Shown in pieces: positions 28,466 to 40,642 of a DNA stretch of 64,000 nucleotides. The position numbers were made by a program, and so were the translations under genes. The DNA lies in NCBI GenBank assembly GCA_963930775.1, contig OZ005692.1, positions 3,396,135 through 3,460,134 on the forward strand. Direction: 5' to 3'. The stretch comes from Cliona cf. orientalis (Eukaryota > Porifera > Demospongiae > Clionaida > Clionaidae). The notes below the pieces were generated by a model. It saw nothing but the letters and a program-made list of their open reading frames with translations, was not told the DNA's origin and searched no databases. Position 1 is the stretch's first letter, and each line of letters starts with the position of its first letter.

Positions 28466-29630
28466 TATATATACAGCATGCAAGATAACTAGTGATCGGA
28501 ATTATGAGCAGTCAGACTTGTATTTGATAATAACAGTGCTATATGCATTTCATCAAGGGATAGCTATTATAAACTTGGCCAAGCACTATCGATTCTGACA
28601 ACTAATGACATGTTTCAAGTTCAATTTTTGTCTCTAATTCCTTTAATGATGCTATGTAATAATTAGCCAGTTTCATAGTATATAAGGAGTTTTCTGCCAT
28701 GGCAACCGTACTTCGACCATGATTGGCATTGCTAAAAAATTTTCCCGTTGTCATGGTAACATTCTTCTTTAGAATTTGACTCTAAGACAGTCTTTATAAG
28801 CCTGCTTTTTAATTAATAACAATAATATTGGTTGTACAATGTCATACCCAGAAATAAGTTTCTATTGTGCCACAGCTAAGAATAGGCCAACCCTTATGGA
28901 CTCTATAATGTTCTCAAGCTAGAGATAAAATTAATACACTATCTGGGGAGCTGCATGTGTTTGGAGGCCTAGGGGTTGTGCTCGGTGCGCTGGTTCTTCT
29001 GCTCTTATGCTGCATTAATTTTATTACTTTTACTACAAGATGAAAATTACATGGTTGGTGCTCGATAATTCTGGAAAATATACTCCGTAAAATTTATAAT
29101 TATTGTACAGAACTAACAAATACGGCTAACGAACTGGCTGAAGACATTATCTGCTACCAAAATTAATGAATGAAAACAGAATACATTACTTCTGGTGCTA
29201 TAAAAATGAATGCACTTGAGTGCAGATCCCTCACTGCAGCATGCATGCATGCATGACTCTTGCGCGTGCATAGCATAGCATAGCATGCATGGCTCACTGT
29301 GATGTTTGTTCAGTATCGAACTAGCTATAATACCCTGCGCCTGAACATTGTTATGGTAGGATGGTGCTGTTCTCTTCGGAGTCGGTGCATGATCTATGAC
29401 TAGGGGGAAGGCACCTGACTATGTCACTATATTATAAACTAAAAGCTTCTGTGACATACCCAAACTGAATTATGCACTTGAGAGCCACTGCCTGTTTACA
29501 CTGTAACTAACTGTATAATTTGACAACTGACCAGAATGGTAATCTGTCGTATAGCTTTGTGAAATTGTAGTGATTTTCATGCACTTGCAATAAACTAGCT
29601 ACCTGCATATAATTATATATTGTTGTTGTG
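28466..29630. other. Duplicated 3' flank of the receptor
   Basis: Parallels 6792-8000, including the GGTGCGCTGGTTCT segment and CACTGTAACTAACTG-type stretches. No gene. Confidence 0.55.
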
Positions 29631-29639
29631 ATCTAAGCA

Positions 29640-30640
29640 CACGGTATGCCAGTTACTAAAGCATGCAAATTTGAAGATGTGTATGTAGGAATAGTACAGC
29701 ATGTGTGTGACTGATTGTCTTGTGTGTATATACCGTATTTCTTCTAAAAATTCGGCCCTTCTAATTATTCGGCACCCTTTACCGAATGATTGAATATAGC
29801 CTCTAATTTTTCGGCAAAGGTCGTCATGCGTATATGCTATAAACGGGAATGGAATACGCACGCAGATAGAATGTTGAATATTAACCTCTAAAAATTCGGC
29901 GAAGCTAAAGCAACATTATTATTTTCATGCCGAATTTTTAAAAGAAATACGGAGGTGTTGTGTGGTAGTGATTATTGTAATGATTTGTGGTATTCTAGTA
30001 CAGTTAGGCTGTTATCAACACAGATATGAATGAATATGAAGGCTCCATCCATATTAGTTGAACTATGATGAGCGTTCACATAATAATAGACCTTAAAGAC
30101 CCTAATTCACGTCAATTCTTAATAATGAATTAGTGCATGATAATAATTATTTAATTTGTATTACTTACCTTTTGTGGATGTTAGTACTTAAGTTAGCGTG
30201 TGCAGAGTTGTTTATCTACTAACAGTGCTAATTCACTAGGCTACCACACTTTGCATACCATGACATTATGTTATTCGTCTGGTGTTTAGGAAGCTGTAGC
30301 TAGCTACATGTGCATGGGGCAAGTTAGTGCCTGTGCAATGTGAGGACTCTTCCAAACCATTGAGTCAGACATGACAATGAGGCCTAGAGAGTGAGATTTC
30401 AAACTTCTGTAGTCTATCACCCCCTCCCTCTTTCCCTCCCTCCCTCTCTCTCTCCCCAACTTCCCTCTCCCTTCCTCCCAATATTTTCTCTTTCTCTGTA
30501 TTTCTCCCCTCTCTCCTGTTTTCTTATTACTAACTTAGCTAAATTAATTATCCCACAAGAAATCACAGGCAATGCTTGGGCTTATTCTCATTCTAAAATT
30601 CCTTAGGTGTGGACAGGGGTACATGGCTGCATGCTGATTG
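29640..30640. repeat. Duplicate of receptor intron 4 sequence (about 1590-2460), out of order
   Basis: Blocks such as AGCATGCAAATTTGAAGATG (near 1595 and 29660), TAGGCTACCACA and the CT-rich tract followed by CAAGAAATCACAGG (near 2365 and 30555) occur in the same order as in intron 4. Here they lie downstream of the copy of exons 8-9 instead of upstream. No YWTD exons are included. Confidence 0.7.
29733..29952. mobile_element. MITE with ACCGTATTTCTTCT ends and AAAAATTCGGC words
   Basis: Inverted ends CCGTATTTCTTCTAAAAATT and, from the other side, CCGTATTTCTTTTAAAAATT, with (A/T)AATTCGGC repeated in each arm. The corresponding point of receptor intron 4 (near 1725) has no insert. Confidence 0.75.
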
Positions 30641-30848
30641 GTAGACTAACTTAAGTACCTTACATAAAAAGTAGCTATAAAATTATACAAATTACCCCTG
30701 AAATGAGGATGGCTTCTCCTTCAAATTGCATCCTTACATGTGCATGTAAATTAAATATTATATCAGTGAGTTTGTATGGACATAGCTAATTAGCGCGAGG
30801 CATTGGATCATGGATAGTGGGCCAGAGATTAGCAACTAGCGTTGTAGC

Positions 30849-31166
30849 TACCGTATTTCCTCGAAATCTCGCCGCACCTCGAAATCCCGCCGCCCTCGAA
30901 ATGTCGCCGCATCTATCTGCCATCTCGTCCCAATAAACGCCGCCCTCGAAATCTCGCCGCATGGTAAGGGGTCGACAGAAATTTCCGTATGCGCAGGGAC
31001 ATTTTACGTGCATACAACTAGGCTTATTATTGAAGCTATGTACGTGCGTGCGTATCGATCTCTGTAGACGCCGCCCTCGAAATCTAGCCGCCCTCGAATT
31101 GTCGCCGCACCAAACGGAGCCTTGAAATAAAATCTCGCCGCGGCGAGATTTCGAGGAAATACGGTA
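30849..31166. mobile_element. MITE with TACCGTATTTCCTCG ends and TCGAAATCTCGCCGC words
   Basis: The left end TACCGTATTTCCTCGAAATC is matched inverted at 31147-31166. TCGAAAT(C/G)(T/C)CGCCGC recurs at least seven times, pointing inward from both ends. Non-coding. Confidence 0.8.
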
Positions 31167-31169
31167 TGT

Positions 31170-31826
31170 ATGTCCGTCACGCTTTTGGAATGCAATCAAT
31201 TTTTGGTAAAGATTGGTAAAGATCACTCGGGGTTTAGAAATACGTGCAACATTGCACTCAAAATGTGGCACAGAAAGCCTGGAGGACTTGGAGGATGTAC
31301 TTTCATGCTAGAGCGGCAGCCAGAAAGCTAAGTACACAGAGAAACTCTGAAGCAGTTTTGGAAAAATTGTTTGGGGATGTCCAGTCATAGACGGAAGAGT
31401 AACTCATGCATGCTTACGCATCCATTTGTTCATGCAAGGCACTCTTTGTACTCCTAGTATTATAAGTGGTTGGGTGGCAATTACCCCCGGTAAGCCTGTA
31501 TTTCCTTTGGGTGAGGTGTGGTTATGGAGCACCAATGATGTGGCTCACGCGGTGAAACTGTAAACATATGGCCAACCCTGTAGCTATAGACCTATATAGG
31601 CGTCGGAAGCAATTGAAAGGTGAGGGGGCAAGGGTCAGGTAACAGTGCGGGAGCAAAATTAATAGCCACGCCCACTAATTAACGGGAAATGAGTTCGTGA
31701 ATACATGGAATAGCACTAGCGGGGACGACTGTAGGGCAGATAGAAGCTACTGGCAACTAGAGTACCGATGTCATGAAAGCAGTCTAGTTTCCAGGCAAAA
31801 CGTTCATATAGACAGGTAAGGTCAGC
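31170..31826. other. Gene-free stretch before the first E element
   Basis: No supported gene. Contains KLF-type AGCCACGCCCAC near 31663; otherwise unremarkable. Confidence 0.4.
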
Positions 31827-34720
31827 TTAAGGTACCATTAAATTGCGTGGGCGTGAGGTGGGGGATGTGACACCTAAACCACATCAAAGTCATTAGTGAG
31901 GTGCATGTTGTGTAACCACGCCCTTTTAATTGCTCAGGTCTCAGGGGTGTGGCTGCTAGAGCCGGAAGTGTTCATTTAATATCCTCCATGGACCGGAAGC
32001 CGAGCCGGAAGGGAGGGGCCAGGCCACGCCCAAAACAGCCCCACCCTGTTCGTCAAGGACCACCATTCTCAATCAAGTGCCTACTAACCACCGGATGTCC
32101 ACCGGAAGCACATAATCAATCCCAATTAAAACACACAGCTTCCTCAAGGCCAAAACACACACAAACACTTCAAGGCCGTTCTGCCACACTGCCCACACAA
32201 GAGCTCACCTCATTTCCTGTGTGGGCGGAGTAATAACACGTCATCGCAACCACATCCGCTTCAAACCATCGTCAGCTTCCGTCCAGCCGTACAGGCCCCT
32301 CGATCACACTGCCGTACAGTGCCTCATTAACTGACATAGCCTCACCTTTGACCTCCTGCCACGCCCCAAAGCCTCCTGGCCGGGTTCAAAGGTCACCACC
32401 GCATCCGGGACACGCCCACCTATCGCCGCGGCCAAGTCCCAGGCCCCGATATCCAAGCACTGGCCTGTGAAGCCACGCCCAATCGGAAGCAATAAAGCCT
32501 GCATTAACGCACACGCACACACTCCACACAGTGCCAGGAACACGCCCACATGCTTAATTAGGCCTAATTAGCTTTTTTTTTTTTTTTTTTTTCAAGGAGA
32601 CCTGAACACTAAGCAGAAAAAAAAATTGTCCAGAAAACCACATAATACACCTAGGATGCACAGTAGAGCCAATGCAAGCCGCAGGCAGCCTAAACTTCAA
32701 TTTTGTCAAAAAGTTGGTAAAAGTCGTCAGAAATCCACAAAATACACCTAGGATGCACAGTAGAGCCTTACAAAGCAAGCAAACAACCTATACTCCAATT
32801 TTGAGAATTTTTCTAAATAACGCACACCACGGGAATTTCCCGTTTTTCACGTAGCGCGTGGGCGGAAAACATTGCAAACGTATGGCTTCCCTATACAAAC
32901 ATATGGGAAACTTTAAAGGACCGTAACTTTAATTCTAAGGTGTGAATCAAAATTCCGCTTCCAAGAAATTTCCAAGTACGATCCATTCTGCGTGCTCATA
33001 TGAATAGTTTGTCATGAATAGCTTCCCAGAGTCTCAAACATTATTTACATTAAATCTTTTTTTTTTTTCAAGCTACCATGCACACTAAGCAGAAAAAAAA
33101 ACTGCGGCACATAAGTATACGTACCTGCATTGTATAGGTTCGCACAAATTAATATGCACTTAGGCTTACTTTACATTGATTGTTTACCATGCACATACAT
33201 ACACTGCAATACTTTATGTACATTTGGTATATATTACTATGGTAACAACATCTAATGTCACTAAAACCATTCTTCAGTAGAGTAGAGCATCCCGGAGATA
33301 GTCAAGTCATGTTCAAAACAGCTACCCTAGCCCACAATAATTTAATCAATGTACAGTGCCTGTACGATTTAGCATTGGTATACCATAGTAACAATACCAA
33401 GTACCTCAGGTGATTTCCACCCGCTCTAACTGCGCTGCAGGCGCAGTTAGAGCTTGCTGGAAATCATCTAAGGAAATCATCTAAGGAGCTACCATGCACA
33501 CTAAGCACAAAAAGTTCCACATAATTAGAAACATGCATGTATATAATATTCACACGCTACAGTATAGTAATATTATTATAGTCATCCCGAGTATTACTGT
33601 AATCCAGAAACCACCACATAGTTGAGCTGGATGCCCATACAATCGGAAACAAGGCCATCTATGCTTCTAATAGAGCCTAGAAAACACAGAGTATATGATC
33701 AGTGTTGAGAGGTTCAGTACCAGTGGCCGCTGCAATACGTTACTTCCTACTAGTACTCAAGATCACCACAGCACACACACAAGGCTAGGGGAAGAGGTTC
33801 AGTACCTGTGGCCACTGTAACACGTTACTTTGTACTAGTACTCAAGATCACCACAGCACACACACAAGGCTAGGGGAGAAGCACAAAACAATTTTAGTTA
33901 GTTATGTTTCTAGAGCTCAATTAGATGTATTTTCCCACACACTGATCCACACATACAAAATGTAAAACTATAGCTGTATCACCCCACCTACCTCTCAGCA
34001 AAAACGGGAGAGTTACTGTTGTGACTGCTTCCTCATCCATTCAGCAAGTCTCTGGATACAATACCAGCTCCATGGTAGCCTATGCATGTACTGGACTAGC
34101 GATTTTCTAAATAACGCACACCGGGACTCAAAACATTGCAAACACATGGCTTCGCTGTACAAACATATGGGTAAACTTTAAAGGGCCGTAACTTTAATTC
34201 TAAGGCGTGAATCAAAATTTTCTCATGTCAAATCTCGTTTTTCGACCCATTCTGCGTGCCCATGAAAAAATTACGTTCCCAAGTGCTCCCAATCCCTCCA
34301 TGAATTATTTTTGTGTCTTTTTTTCTACTTAGTGTGTAACTACTTAGTGTTTAACAAGGAGACCAGAACACTAAGCAGAAAAAAATTGTCCGAAAACCAC
34401 CACATAGTCGAGCTGGATGCATAGTAGAGCCATACAATGCAAGCAGGCAGCGTATACATCAATTTTGACCAAAGTGGGTAATGGTCGTCACATTGATGTG
34501 CGCGCGTGGTCTGAAAACATTGCAACTGCATGGCTTCCTATACAAACATATGGGGAAACTTCAAAGGACCATAACTTTAATTGTAAGGTGTGAATCAAAA
34601 TTTCCCGCCATCAAAATTCTAATTTTGACCCATTCTGCGTGCCCATGTAAAAATTATCCCCCCAAGTGCTCCCAAACCCCCCATGAATTAGATTATTTAA
34701 TTATTTAATTATTTCAAGCT
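31827..34720. mobile_element. E-family element, long form, lacking its right end
   Basis: Begins at TTAA with GGTACCATTAAATTGCGTGG and follows the left half of the 1-kb E units to a poly(T) at about 32573. It then continues into modules carrying CACTAAGCAGAAAAAA and TACAAACATATGGG words (about 32590-33065, 34120-34300, 34345-34690). These modules match, inverted, 54290-56310 in the complete long element. The right-hand 250 bp and its terminus are absent, so it is truncated or rearranged. A CTCTAACTGCGC/GCGCAGTTAGAG hairpin lies at about 33425-33455. Confidence 0.7.
33705..33878. repeat. Two-copy tandem duplication, unit about 85 bp
   Basis: AGAGGTTCAGTACC...CACAAGGCTAGGGGA occurs twice in tandem with about ten differences. 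Inverted single copies occur at 54712-54790 and 55739-55822 in the long E element. Confidence 0.8.
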
Positions 34721-35149
34721 AAACCACACCATAAGATAAAAGAATTACAACAACCTGTAATTAAGAAATACATGCATTTGTATGCGGGACCATAGAATGT
34801 AACCATACAAGTTTTATGAAGCATTATTATTCAAAAGCCTCGGCAAATCTTACTATTGTGTGGCACACACAGGAAATGATTCATGTGGGCCATGTACCAC
34901 TTGTCAGCTACCGTACGTACAAAGTCTATTTGCCAAGTCCAACAACAATGTGCACACAAGTTGCAATTACATTTTATACGGACCTGTACTATTATATGCA
35001 AAGCCTTGACGAATCATTGTTGCATACCATTTCCCGCTGATGAGTATGTATGACATTGTGTGTACATACATAATAATATTATGCCAAATCTCAAGTTGCT
35101 CGCACATAATTTTAATCATAAGGCAGAGTATTACAAACATTAACTGATA

Positions 35150-35517
35150 CAAGGGCGGAGAACAGGCAGCAAAAGTGGGGGGGCTCAAACCTTTGACTGT
35201 GTACTGTGAGAACAGTTAGGCTGTGTGTATATTATGCCCATAGCCCACCTAGGGGGGTCTGGGGGCATGCTCCCCCAGAAAATTTTGGTAATTTTGGCTC
35301 TCTGAGAGTGTTTCTGATGCATTCCGGCAGCAGTTTTTGGACTGATTTAGTATCTATTTTTACCCGAGCACTCTTTTGCAAACACCCAGAACTATGTTGC
35401 TGTAATTTTATAGCATGGGCATATGATAAAATGGGGGGGCTCAGCCCCCCTTGTTTCGAAAGTGGGGGGGGGAGGGGCTGAAGCCCCCCTGCCCCCCCCC
35501 CTATTTCTCCGCCCCTG
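35150..35517. mobile_element. MITE with CA(A/G)GGGCGGAGAA ends
   Basis: Ends CAAGGGCGGAGAA and, inverted, CAGGGGCGGAGAAATAG, flanked by TGATA on both sides (5 bp). It contains GGGGGGGCTCAGCCCCCC-type hairpins. A degraded relative is near 10206-10330. Related in its first nine bases to the GGGGCGGATCTAGG MITEs. Confidence 0.7.
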
Positions 35518-36640
35518 TGATATGCTACATACTGCAGCTGTTGATGGCTACCTGAAATTCCAACAGCATAATAATTATACTATCCAGCTGAAGCTACTGT
35601 AGCACCTTGTGAATGACCACCTGACACTCTTTATCACTTGCAGTCGTCACAGTTGTCATACCACCCCCAATGAGTCCACCATATCCACAGTTGCAGTGGC
35701 ACCTGACCCACCTATAATATTATAATATTATTGAGCAATGGTTAAGTTAATATCCAGGACCCACCGTATCATCCACTGTGGAAACTAGATTGATATCCTT
35801 GATCCCTGTCAGCTGATGAAGTTGGAAGTTGTCTCTACTTTTCTAATATCAAATATTATTATCATTATAATATTATTATAGTAACAACTCAAGTTGGTAT
35901 AATATAGCTATATATACCTATCAGAATTAATAACTCTTATAGACTTCCCAATGAAATGTTGGCTTCGTAATAATCTGATGTCAAATGCTGATGCTGAAGA
36001 TACATTTTAGGTATAGCTAACTTGCAGCTGCTGAGTATAAATTGTTTATAGTACTAGCTAGCTATACCTATAATACAAAGTACATGAACCTTAGTGGTTT
36101 GAACTTACCACAATTCGGAGTTTAATTAGCTATTACACCAAATCCAGTTTTATGTTGATATGACTGGTTGAGACTACACTCCTTGCTGATAATATTGTGT
36201 TAGTGAAAAAAGGTAAAATTAATCCAAGTTTATAATATCAGATTCTGCTAATTTTATAATAATGTGAGACAGAGCCCCTTTGCACAATCATTAACATAAT
36301 TTTATTAATAATTATGCTACAATATTATAAATATATTAGCTAGCTATATAATATTATCAGAAACGTACCAGTGCAAATAAATGAACTGCTATAAAACAAG
36401 CTTTAGCTACCTAGCTAGATGGGACACCTCAATATACAGCTTCGGAGTCGTCACGTTCTCTCAATCTCTGTAGAGTGTTACCGTGTGTGCGTGCGGATTA
36501 GGTGAGTATAGTATAGTATAGTCTAAGAACAGTTTAAATAATAGACGGGTATACAAAATTTAATACATTATAGCATGGCAGAGACTGTGGACCTAGGCTC
36601 AGCTATATAGCTAGCACGCACTGTAAAAAACGATGAGTAT
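35518..36640. other. Gene-free AT-rich stretch
   Basis: Many TAATATTATTA-type palindromes; no coding frame or family repeat recognised. Confidence 0.4.
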
Positions 36641-37443
36641 ACGCACTCAGGTGCATTAAGGACTGGGACCGTGCGCGCCATGCGCAATGCGCTTAATTAG
36701 CTATTCATATTCAAATTAATCACGTGGACCTGATAACACTGTTGTGCTACCCTCGCTAACTGAGTTATCTGTTGATAGAAAATGTCTAATAAAGGTTCGA
36801 TCAACTTACAAAAACACTGTAGAGCCGTTCGCCTTCCTGAGTAAAGGCTTACCAGGTGTACTATAGCACGATGCACAAGTTGATCTGTCATGTGACCTAT
36901 GGACACGCCCACAATCATAGCCATACAGCTATGCAGTAGAGTCTAGGCAGCTCGAGGCGGTAGAGAAAGCTTGCCAGAGACAGTGGCAAACGAAGGTTAA
37001 TAGTTAATTTGGATGACAAAGATGAGATGTTGAAATGGCAAAGCGAATTGGTTACTTATCCTTCGAGTTATTTCAAGAAGATTGTTGTCTCAGCAATCGT
37101 GAGTGGACTTTTTTATCGATTATTTCTTACTTGTTAGTTCAGGCAGCCTGGCCGTTTCAGAATTAGTTAATACAATTGTAATAATCGTGTTAAGAGTAAA
37201 AAAGTCAATATCCAAGTAGTTTTTCTCTACCGCCTTTCTCGATTTCTGCTCAATTAGTGGGTGTGTTGCTGAAGCCATAACTGTACGGTTAATTGGTGGG
37301 CGTGGCTTGAGGTTGGTTTGCGGTTAGCGGAGTCCCTGATCTAACTTATGGTGAAGGTTTGATGTCAGCCACACATACTTTTGGGGAGATATGACAGCTC
37401 AAACATAACACAAAAATGTCCTGCAAAGTGGCTGTCCCAGTCC

Positions 37444-38467
37444 TTAAGGTACCATTAAATTGCGTGGGCGTGAGGTGGGGGATGTGACACATAAACCACA
37501 TCAAAGTCATTAGTGAGGTGCATGTTGTGTAACCACGCCCTTTTAATTGCACAGGTCTCAGGGGTGTGGCTGCTAGAGCCGGAAGTGTTCATTTAATATC
37601 CTCCATGGACCGGAAGCCGAGCCGGAAGGGAGGGGCCAGGCCACGCCCAAAACAGCCCCACCCTGTTCCCCAAGGACCACCATTCTCAATCAAGTGCCTA
37701 CTAACCACCGGATGTCCACCGGAAGCCCACAATCAATCCCAATTAAAACACACAGCTTCCTCAAGGCCAAAACACACACAAACACTTGGAGGCCGTTCTG
37801 CCACACCGCCCACGCAAGAGCTCACCTCATTTCCTGTGTGGGCGGAGTAACAACACGTCATCGCAACCACATCCGCTTCAAACCATCGTCAGCTTCCGTC
37901 CAGCCGTACAGGCCCCTCGATCGCACCGCCGTACAGTGCCTCATTAACAGACATGGCCTCACCTTTGACCTCCTGCCACGCCCCCAAAGCCTCCTCGCGG
38001 GGTTCAAAGGTCACCACCGCTTCCGGGACACGCCCACCTATCGCCGAGGCCAAGTCCCAGGCGCCGATGTCCAAGCACTGGCCCGTGAAGCCACGCCCAA
38101 TCGGAAGCAATAAAACCTGCATTAACGCACACGCACACACTCCACACAGTGCCAGGAACACGCCCACATGCTTAATTAGGCCTAATAAGCTTTTTTTTTT
38201 TTTTTTTTTTTTTTTTTAAGTCGTTGCGGTTAATAGTTAAGAAAGAATGCTTTGATCTTGCTTTGATGTGGGCAATTACCGGCCTTTTCTTCAGGGGCCA
38301 TTTCCGGTCGCTAATTACACGCGCATAATCATCCCTGGCCGATTCTGGACACGCCCACCTTCGACCAAAAGCACTCGTATGGCCTCTTCGGCCACGCCCC
38401 TTCACGATTCGCTAATTGAATTAGCCATTCCTGACGCTCACGCCCACGCAATTAAATGGTACCTTAA
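37444..38467. mobile_element. E element, short form, unit E1
   Basis: TTAA-bounded 1,024-bp unit with inverted ends GGTACCATTAAATTGCGTGG / CCACGCAATTAAATGGTACC. The left about 750 bp and right about 250 bp are separated by a T run of about 25 nt (from 38192). It is packed with CCACGCCC/ACACGCCC motifs. Open frames of 94 and 139 codons recur in all units but resemble no transposase. TTAA target use suggests a piggyBac- or Kolobok-type element mobilised in trans. Confidence 0.85.
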
Positions 38468-38507
38468 GCTTTTTACTATGCCATATACTGTGTACAGTAG
38501 ATAAGTT
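38468..38507. other. 40-bp spacer s1 between E1 and E2
   Basis: Identical, base for base, to 40603-40642 between E3 and E4; starts GCTTTTTACTATGCC and ends AGTAGATAAGTT. Confidence 0.9.
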
Positions 38508-39530
38508 TTAAGGTACCATTAAATTGCGTGGGCGTGAGGTGGGGGATGTGACACCTAAACCACATCAAAGTCATTAGTGAGGTGCATGTTGTGTAACCAC
38601 GCCCTTTTAATTGCACAGGTCTCAGGGGTGTGGCTGCTAGAGCCGGAAGTGTTCATTTAATATCCTCCATGGACCGGAAGCCGAGCCGGAAGGGAGGGGC
38701 CAGGCCACGCCCAAAACAGCCCCACCCTGTTCCCCAAGGACCACCATTCTCAATCAAGTGCCTACTAACCACCGGATGTCCACCGGAAGCCCACAATCAA
38801 TCCCAATTAAAACACACAGCTTCCTCAAGGCCAAAACACACACAAACACTTGGAGGCCGTTCTGCCACACCGCCCACGCAAGAGCTCACCTCATTTCCTG
38901 TGTGGGCGGAGTAACAACACGTCATCGCAACCACATCCGCTTCAAACCATCGTCAGCTTCCGTCCAGCCGTACAGGCCCCTCGATCGCACCGCCGTACAG
39001 TGCCTCATTAACAGACATGGCCTCACCTTTGACCTCCTGCCACGCCCCCAAAGCCTCCTCGCGGGGTTCAAAGGTCACCACCGCTTCCGGGACACGCCCA
39101 CCTATCGCCGAGGCCAAGTCCCAGGCGCCGATGTCCAAGCACTGGCCCGTGAAGCCACGCCCAATCGGAAGCAATAAAACCTGCATTAACGCACACGCAC
39201 ACACTCCACACAGTGCCAGGAACACGCCCACATGCTTAATTAGGCCTAATAAGCTTTTTTTTTTTTTTTTTTTTTTTTTTAAGTCGTTGCGGTTAATAGT
39301 TAAGAAAGAATGCTTTGATCTTGCTTTGATGTGGGCAATTACCGGCCTTTTCTTCAGGGGCCATTTCCGGTCGCTAATTACACGCGCATAATCATCCCTG
39401 GCCGATTCTGGACACGCCCACCTTCGACCAAAAGCACTCGTATGGCCTCTTCGGCCACGCCCCTTCACGATTCGCTAATTGAATTAGCCATTCCTGACGC
39501 TCACGCCCACGCAATTAAATGGTACCTTAA
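38508..39530. mobile_element. E element, short form, unit E2
   Basis: Nearly identical to E1, in the same orientation and TTAA-bounded. It shares the E1-type variants (ATTTAATATCC, GTCAGCTTCC, GGCCATTTCC). The flank after its right TTAA is the remainder of the X2 inverted end. Confidence 0.85.
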
Positions 39531-39580
39531 TGCACCTGAGCAGCCTTATTACTGGCTTAAAACTGTATTATATCATTAGA
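39531..39580. other. 50-bp spacer s2 (X2 terminus plus original host sequence)
   Basis: Begins TGCACCTGAG, the outer part of the X2 right end, then about 40 bp of unique sequence up to the next TTAA. Confidence 0.8.
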
Positions 39581-40602
39581 TTAAGGTACCATTAAATTGC
39601 GTGGGCGTGAGGTGGGGGATATGACACCTAAACCACATCAAAGTCATTAGTGAGGTGCATGTTGTGTAACCACGCCCTTTTAATTGCACAGGTCTCAGGG
39701 GTGTGGCTGCTAGAGCCGGAAGTGTTCATTTGATATCCTCCATGGACCGGAAGCCGAGCCGGAAGGGAGGGGCCAGGCCACGCCCAAAACAGCCCCACCC
39801 TGTTCCCCAAGGACCACCATTCTCAATCAAGTGCCTACTAACCACCGGATGTCCACCGGAAGCCCACAATCAATCCCAATTAAAACACACAGCTTCCTCA
39901 AGGCCAAAACACACACAAACACTTGGAGGCCGTTCTGCCACACCGCCCACGCAAGAGCTCACCTCATTTCCTGTGTGGGCGGAGTAACAACACGTCATCG
40001 CAACCACATCCGCTTCAAACCATCGTCGGCTTCCGTCCAGCCGTACAGGCCCCTCGATCGCACCGCCGTACAGTGCCTCATTAACAGACATGGCCTCACC
40101 TTTGACCTCCTGCCACGCCCCCAAAGCCTCCTCGCGGGGTTCAAAGGTCACCACCGCTTCCGGGACACGCCCACCTATCGCCGAGGCCAAGTCCCAGGCG
40201 CCGATGTCCAAGCACTGGCCCGTGAAGCCACGCCCAATCGGAAGCAATAAAACCTGCATTAACGCACACGCACACACTCCACACAGTGCCAGGAACACGC
40301 CCACATGCTTAATTAGGCCTAATAAGCTTTTTTTTTTTTTTTTTTTTTTTTTAAGTCGTTGCGGTTAATAGTTAAGAAAGAATGCTTTGATCTTGCTTTG
40401 ATGTGGGCAATTACCGGCCTTTTCTTCAGGGGCCACTTCCGGTCGCTAATTACACGCGCATAATCATCCCTGGCCGATTCTGGACACGCCCACCTTCGAC
40501 CAAAAGCACTCGTATGGCCTCTTCGGCCACGCCCCTTCACGATTCGCTAATTGAATTAGCCATTCCTGACGCTCACGCCCACGCAATTAAATGGTACCTT
40601 AA
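39581..40602. mobile_element. E element, short form, unit E3
   Basis: TTAA-bounded, same orientation. It carries a second set of variants (TTTGATATCC, GTCGGCTTCC, GGCCACTTCC, GGATATGACAC) shared with E4 and not with E1/E2. Confidence 0.85.
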
Positions 40603-40642
40603 GCTTTTTACTATGCCATATACTGTGTACAGTAGATAAGTT
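40603..40642. other. 40-bp spacer s1, second copy, between E3 and E4
   Basis: Identical to 38468-38507, which shows that E-s1-E exists as a duplicated block. Confidence 0.9.

Larger units (their letters stand above)
36646..39540. mobile_element. X-family element, copy 2, split by a composite E insertion
   Basis: Left end CTCAGGTGCATTAAGGACTG; right end CAGTCC-TTAA-[insert 37448-39526]-TTAA-TGCACCTGAG. Removing the insert restores a perfect inverted repeat. CA flanks both ends (2-bp duplication). The X portion is about 812 bp. An ATG at 37027 opens a short frame (MLKWQSELVTYPSSYFKK) ending at GTGAGT, exon-like but without a partner. Confidence 0.75.

Noticed and set aside
37566-38113. Conserved 94- and 139-codon frames (and 144-171 codons antisense) in every E unit
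   Set aside because: Several overlapping frames on both strands are equally conserved, which reflects recent copying of GC-rich non-coding DNA. None has a recognisable domain.
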